Assembly (NCBI GenBank): GCA_030679145.1
Contig: JAUXTU010000052.1
Coordinates: 47,132 to 111,131, forward strand
DNA length: 64,000 bases
DNA from: Bacteroidota bacterium
Lineage (GTDB): Bacteria > Bacteroidota > Ignavibacteria > UBA10030 > UBA8401
Reading direction: 5' to 3'
The notes under the pieces were generated by a model. It was not told the DNA's origin. It made no database searches and saw only the letters and a program-made list of their open reading frames with translations. Positions 61,125-64,000 of this stretch are shown one piece after another. The position numbers and the translations under genes were made by a program. Within the stretch, counting starts at the first letter, position 1. Every line of letters begins with the position of its first letter.

Positions 61125-61304
61125 GGACATACCCTTATTGTTAAGATGTGAGGGAGGCAAAAACAAATCAAATATAATTTATTTGCAGGTCAGGCGGTAG
61201 TAAAGAAAATGTAACAAGAACGGCGTTTTCATAATGAATATATGCAATGGAACAACAACTCAAATATACTCTCGTTGCAATCCAAGCAGCAGGATTTTTT
61301 GATG

Positions 61305-62450
61305 TTACTGATTTACAATATCATTCAATGCACGGCGGGCTGAGTGTGGTGTTGGGCTGGAACGACCGAGTCGAAAAAGCATCTGCGGTTCTTCGTTCTG
61401 AAGGTTTACTGATTTAGCAAAGTGAGGTTTCACTGAAGCGATCTCCATAATTTGACTCATTGGCTGCAGCGACAAACCTAATTGAGCGGCTGTCAGAAAT
61501 AACCGCGCGAAATAACGACCGACTGAAATTTCATCAATTCGTGTTGTCCCGCGGCTGGTGATAAGTCCCATCGCTTGAGAACTGAATGCGCCTTCGCGTA
61601 CGGAATCAACTGTTCGCTGAAGAAATGATTCATCGAAGGCTGAATTTCGACTTGTAAAGAGTTTTGCAAAAAACAATTTCATTCCGGTGATACCAAGATT
61701 TGGAAAACTTAATCCGTCACGATGCTGTTCAATTTCGTCATCATTGAATCTCAGCATTTCAACAGTTTCACCATGCATTGCGCGATTATATGTTTCAATC
61801 CGCATTGCTTCGGTCATCATTCCCGCAACATCTGAAAGAATTGCCGGATCGATGAACATGTGAAGAGGATAATCCTTATTGGTATATGATCCACGGAGCG
61901 TTGTTATTTCAGCGTCGGTAAGCGGTGGTCCCGAATAAACTCGGCGGTTAGTATGGCGTTTCAAGATGAAATTGAAGAGTTCATCTTCCTGAATATCCTT
62001 TTGTTCTTTTGAAGACAACGAAATGTGTGCAACGGGGTTTTTTCCAATTTGTTCTAACAAGTCTATTCCATTCGGGAAGAGTGAAATATTTGCCTCTATT
62101 CCATAATGTGAAGCTGCGATTACAAGAGTCTCGAGAAATGTTCCTTGACTAATTGTGATCTGACGTGCTTGCGGATCAGTTTGAGGTAGCAGTCGTTTTG
62201 GATCAATATACAGATCAATCCCTTCACCGCGCAGATCAACGATCCACGGCTGCTTGTTGTGAGCATTCGGCGCAAGGATTGCGTATGAAACAAATTTGAG
62301 ACGGATATCGGAATTCTGAGGAATATCAGGAAGAGTTTCCCATGGACGAAGTGCTTCAAGTTGACGATTGTTGCAACCGGGAATTTCAGTCGGGAGGAGA
62401 ACAGCAACGCCCCCAGTTCCAAGTAATTTAACAAATGTTCTTCGCTCCAT
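61305..62450 (-). CDS. Nitroreductase-family protein with twin-arginine-like signal
   Basis: The ATG at 62450 opens with MERRTFVKLLGTGGVAVLLP, a Tat-like RRxFVK signal, giving 381 residues; a longer open frame upstream overlaps the DUF417 gene and lacks similarity. The nitroreductase core is seen in FVSYAILAPNAHNKQPWIVDL (FMN-binding start), FILKRHTNRRVYSGPP, and the flavin region LITSRGTTRIDEISVGRYFARLFLTAAQLGLSLQPMSQ. It is probably exported with its flavin. It precedes the glycoside-hydrolase-like gene by 180 bases. Confidence 0.85.
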   Translation of the reverse strand: MERRTFVKLLGTGGVAVLLPTEIPGCNNRQLEALRPWETLPDIPQNSDIRLKFVSYAILAPNAHNKQPWIVDLRGEGIDLYIDPKRLLPQTDPQARQITISQGTFLETLVIAASHYGIEANISLFPNGIDLLEQIGKNPVAHISLSSKEQKDIQEDELFNFILKRHTNRRVYSGPPLTDAEITTLRGSYTNKDYPLHMFIDPAILSDVAGMMTEAMRIETYNRAMHGETVEMLRFNDDEIEQHRDGLSFPNLGITGMKLFFAKLFTSRNSAFDESFLQRTVDSVREGAFSSQAMGLITSRGTTRIDEISVGRYFARLFLTAAQLGLSLQPMSQIMEIASVKPHFAKSVNLQNEEPQMLFRLGRSSPTPHSARRALNDIVNQ

Positions 62451-62461
62451 AGGATTGCTTT

Positions 62462-62902
62462 CTATCTTTTTGAACTTGGCAAACATTTTCCAAGTACCAT
62501 GAGTGATATTCCAAATGCCATTACATCTTTTATGATAAAGAAATCTGTGATTAGCACACCATCGATCGTAGAAAATACACCCGGTGTTGTAAATAAAAAG
62601 CTCAACGTGAGAAGAAAAGTCAGCGCTGAAAATATGCCGCCGACGATTCCCGCTTTCTTCCAAAAAAAATGGAGGAGAAGACAAACTGCGGTTATGATCT
62701 CAATAGTTCCGATGATCTTTGAAACGCCGTCAACACTGACGACAGAATACATCCAGCTCATCAAAAAACTGTTTCTTACCAACGGCTCAATTCCTTTTGC
62801 CTCAGTCGGCGTGAACTTGAATATGCCGATCCAAATCAATACCGTCGCTACACCGATCACGCTGATGCTATAGCCAAGAGTTTGAAAGTTAATTTTTTTC
62901 AT
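62462..62902 (-). CDS. DUF417 (RclC/YkgB-like) membrane protein
   Basis: A 146-residue protein with four membrane helices: about 9-30 (ISVIGVATVLIWIGIFKF), 60-82, 88-110 (GIVGGIFSALTFLLTLSFL) and 123-140. KFTPTEAKGIEPLVRNSFLMSWMY is the recognisable DUF417 segment; E. coli RclC belongs to it and is linked to reactive chlorine stress. It lies 11 bases upstream of the nitroreductase gene, so the two probably form one unit. Confidence 0.85.
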   Translation of the reverse strand: MKKINFQTLGYSISVIGVATVLIWIGIFKFTPTEAKGIEPLVRNSFLMSWMYSVVSVDGVSKIIGTIEIITAVCLLLHFFWKKAGIVGGIFSALTFLLTLSFLFTTPGVFSTIDGVLITDFFIIKDVMAFGISLMVLGKCLPSSKR

Positions 62903-62953
62903 ATGGTTAATCGTTTAGTGGTGAGAAAATAATTTATTAAAGTATGTACCGCC

Positions 62954-63724
62954 TTATGCAGTTTGTATCCAGCGGAAAATATATTCTGCAACTTCTTCCC
63001 AGTTTTTCTGTCCGCAAATGTAATGAGTACGATCGACAAACTCTTTAAAATCTATTTTGCTGTTTTTATCTTTGTATGCATAATAATTTTGTTTGTTGAG
63101 CGAAGAGGGAATGATATTGTCTTTCTCTCCTGCAATAATTAATAGAGGATTGTGCGGTTTCTTAAAATCAATCTTTCCGTCTTTCAGTGTTCCGCTTCGC
63201 GGAATATTTCTGCTCTCCGGAACCACAAATTTGTCATATTCAATCTGTGTTTGTTCCATCGTCATTGTATTGCAAAACGCATAATGAAACCATTCAACAG
63301 TAGGAATACAAACGGAATTTCCCTTCAGTGGATTGATCGTTGGAAGGTTTGCTTTTAAGAAACTCCATTTTACACTGAATACACCTATTGGCGGTGCAGA
63401 ATCAATACAAATGCCGGCAACGCCTTTGTTCAGTTCAATAAGTTTTTGTACGGCTAGCCCGCCCATTGAATGACCGATAAGAACTGGATTTTCTGGTAAT
63501 GTATTAATGAAATTTGCTAAACCATCGACAACTTGTCCAAAAGTAAGCTTACCCAAGTTTGGATAAATATTTTTGCGTAGATCAGAAGGGTTACCTTCAT
63601 GAAAAGCGTATGCAGGTGCATAGCACTTATAACCTTTTGCTTCAAAATACTTTTTCCATTCAGTCCAACTATCAGGGTTTTGAAAAAGTCCGTGAATAAA
63701 AACGATTGTTTTGCTTTTCTCCAT
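62954..63724 (-). CDS. Alpha/beta hydrolase
   Basis: The 256-residue protein has the alpha/beta-hydrolase fold. The oxyanion-type start is IVFIHGLFQNPDSWTEWKKYF, the nucleophile serine is in LIGHSMGGLAVQK, the acid is probably the Asp in LLIIAGEKDNIIPSS and the histidine is in FVDRTHYICGQKNW. It has no signal peptide. Ester or peptide substrate is unknown. It is separated from the DUF417 gene by 51 bases. Confidence 0.9.
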   Translation of the reverse strand: MEKSKTIVFIHGLFQNPDSWTEWKKYFEAKGYKCYAPAYAFHEGNPSDLRKNIYPNLGKLTFGQVVDGLANFINTLPENPVLIGHSMGGLAVQKLIELNKGVAGICIDSAPPIGVFSVKWSFLKANLPTINPLKGNSVCIPTVEWFHYAFCNTMTMEQTQIEYDKFVVPESRNIPRSGTLKDGKIDFKKPHNPLLIIAGEKDNIIPSSLNKQNYYAYKDKNSKIDFKEFVDRTHYICGQKNWEEVAEYIFRWIQTA

Positions 63725-63777
63725 GTTCCGTCCTTTTGTTTGTTGAGGGAAGTTAGTTTAATGCAAAAATAACTCTC

Positions 63778-63855
63778 TGCGTAACATCAGCTATTAACTC
63801 ATGTTACGCAAAAACCCAAAACCAACCGTTATTCCCGCACGTTTTAAGCGGGAAT
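63778..63855. repeat. Two palindromes between the hydrolase gene and the window end
   Basis: TGCGTAACAT at 63778-63787 and ATGTTACGCA at 63801-63810 are a perfect 10-bp pair. ATTCCCGC at 63831-63838 and GCGGGAAT at 63848-63855 make an 8-bp pair of the common dispersed ATTCCCGC-ACG-TTTTAA-GCGGGAAT kind. No T-runs follow. I see no gene in 63725-63936. Confidence 0.5.
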
Positions 63856-63895
63856 CTGTATGAGTCGTCCTGAAATAGGTTGACCGTTATTTATG

Positions 63896-63927
63896 AACCT
63901 CCCTTTGCAAAAAGGGAGGTTTTTTTA
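63896..63927 (+). terminator. Hairpin with T-run near the window end
   Basis: AACCTCCCTTT at 63896-63906 pairs perfectly with AAAGGGAGGTT at 63911-63921, then TTTTT. Its T-run lies on the plus strand although the visible neighbours are on the minus strand. Confidence 0.7.
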
Positions 63928-63936
63928 TTCCATTTT

Positions 63937-64000
63937 TTAACGACAATCTTTTGTTGCCCGTGCATTTGTATCGGTGTTAACATCGAACAACTCAGATGTG
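63937..64000 (-). CDS. Possible C-terminus of an unknown protein running off the window
   Basis: On the minus strand one frame is open from the window end to a TAA at 63937-63939, giving 20 residues, SELFDVNTDTNARATKDCR preceded by T. The composition is protein-like, and the terminator hairpin lies just beyond the stop. With so few residues no family can be named, and the frame may be chance. Confidence 0.3.
   Translation of the reverse strand, partial: TSELFDVNTDTNARATKDCR

Noticed and set aside
61246..61419. Plus-strand ORF of 57 residues starting MEQQLKYTLVAIQAAGFF
   Set aside because: It overlaps the C-terminus of the nitroreductase gene on the opposite strand for two thirds of its length, has no ribosome site and no family resemblance.
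62451..62684. Long N-terminal extension of the nitroreductase frame
   Set aside because: It lies across the DUF417 gene on the same strand and lacks signal or domain similarity; the Tat-like start at 62450 fits.
1..64000. CRISPR arrays, tRNA and rRNA genes
   Set aside because: I found no regularly spaced direct repeats, no cloverleaf-like sequence with CCA-end pattern and no rRNA-like blocks. This is a visual reading only.

Overview
This window reads as chromosomal DNA of a low-to-moderate GC, Gram-negative member of the Bacteroidota/Chlorobi group, most like the Ignavibacteria and relatives. The reasons are a secreted protein with a type IX secretion (Por) C-terminal sorting domain of the YQNYPNPFNP type, outer-membrane barrel proteins, many lipoproteins and TPR proteins, a cytochrome b558-type three-subunit succinate dehydrogenase, and an archaeal-type GGGP synthase, which is known from this group. 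No rRNA or tRNA gene is visible, so the assignment rests on protein character alone. Coding density is high and no gene-free gap exceeds about 280 bases.

Layout: 1-6.3 kb holds a partial secreted protein, primase dnaG with a DUF3095 gene, a small membrane protein, NADP isocitrate dehydrogenase and a HIT protein. 6.4-12.5 kb encodes envelope proteins (TPR lipoprotein, DUF3467, a large duplicated-domain protein, an outer-membrane barrel). 12.6-17.1 kb is a minus-strand operon glmM-dprA-DUF3109-rpoN. 17.3-28.7 kb has a haem-binding protein followed by an envelope cluster: CsgG/TPR lipoprotein, giant T9SS cargo with BNR-like repeats, barrel protein, second CsgG protein and a transglutaminase/TPR protein. 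28.8-34.4 kb carries a CHASE2 adenylate cyclase and sdhCAB, closed by a near-perfect bidirectional terminator.

34.6-45.2 kb is a long minus-strand block: clpS, thioredoxin-like, alaS, GGGP synthase, gmhA, recR, two lipoproteins, pheA, ftsX, then an unknown membrane protein. 45.3-50.6 kb has aconitase with a strongly basic lysine-rich tail, a bacilliredoxin, three small membrane proteins and nhaA. 54.4-63.7 kb is accessory: trpF, MmcQ/YjbR, an AlkZ-like glycosylase, DUF6157, a PIG-L deacetylase, a large secreted glycoside-hydrolase-like protein, a Tat-type nitroreductase, a DUF417 protein and an alpha/beta hydrolase. TCA-cycle genes icd, sdhCAB and acn are all in the window but scattered.

The most remarkable locus is 50.6-54.3 kb. 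A consensus-like promoter (TTGACA, 17 bp, TATATT) overlaps a palindrome of the form ACTGTA-N6-TACAGT that resembles the E. coli LexA/SOS box. It drives a 70-residue protein and is followed by a MITE-like element, a terminator-like hairpin and a compact three-gene cassette: a RadA/RecA-like protein that has lost both Walker motifs, an 86-residue small protein, and a family B DNA polymerase of the divergent archaeal PolB2 type with degenerate exonuclease motifs and an altered motif C. I infer a damage-inducible translesion/mutagenesis module, analogous in layout to imuA-imuB-dnaE2 but built from archaeal-like parts. Two nearby genes (AlkZ-like and MmcQ-like) extend the possible DNA-damage theme.
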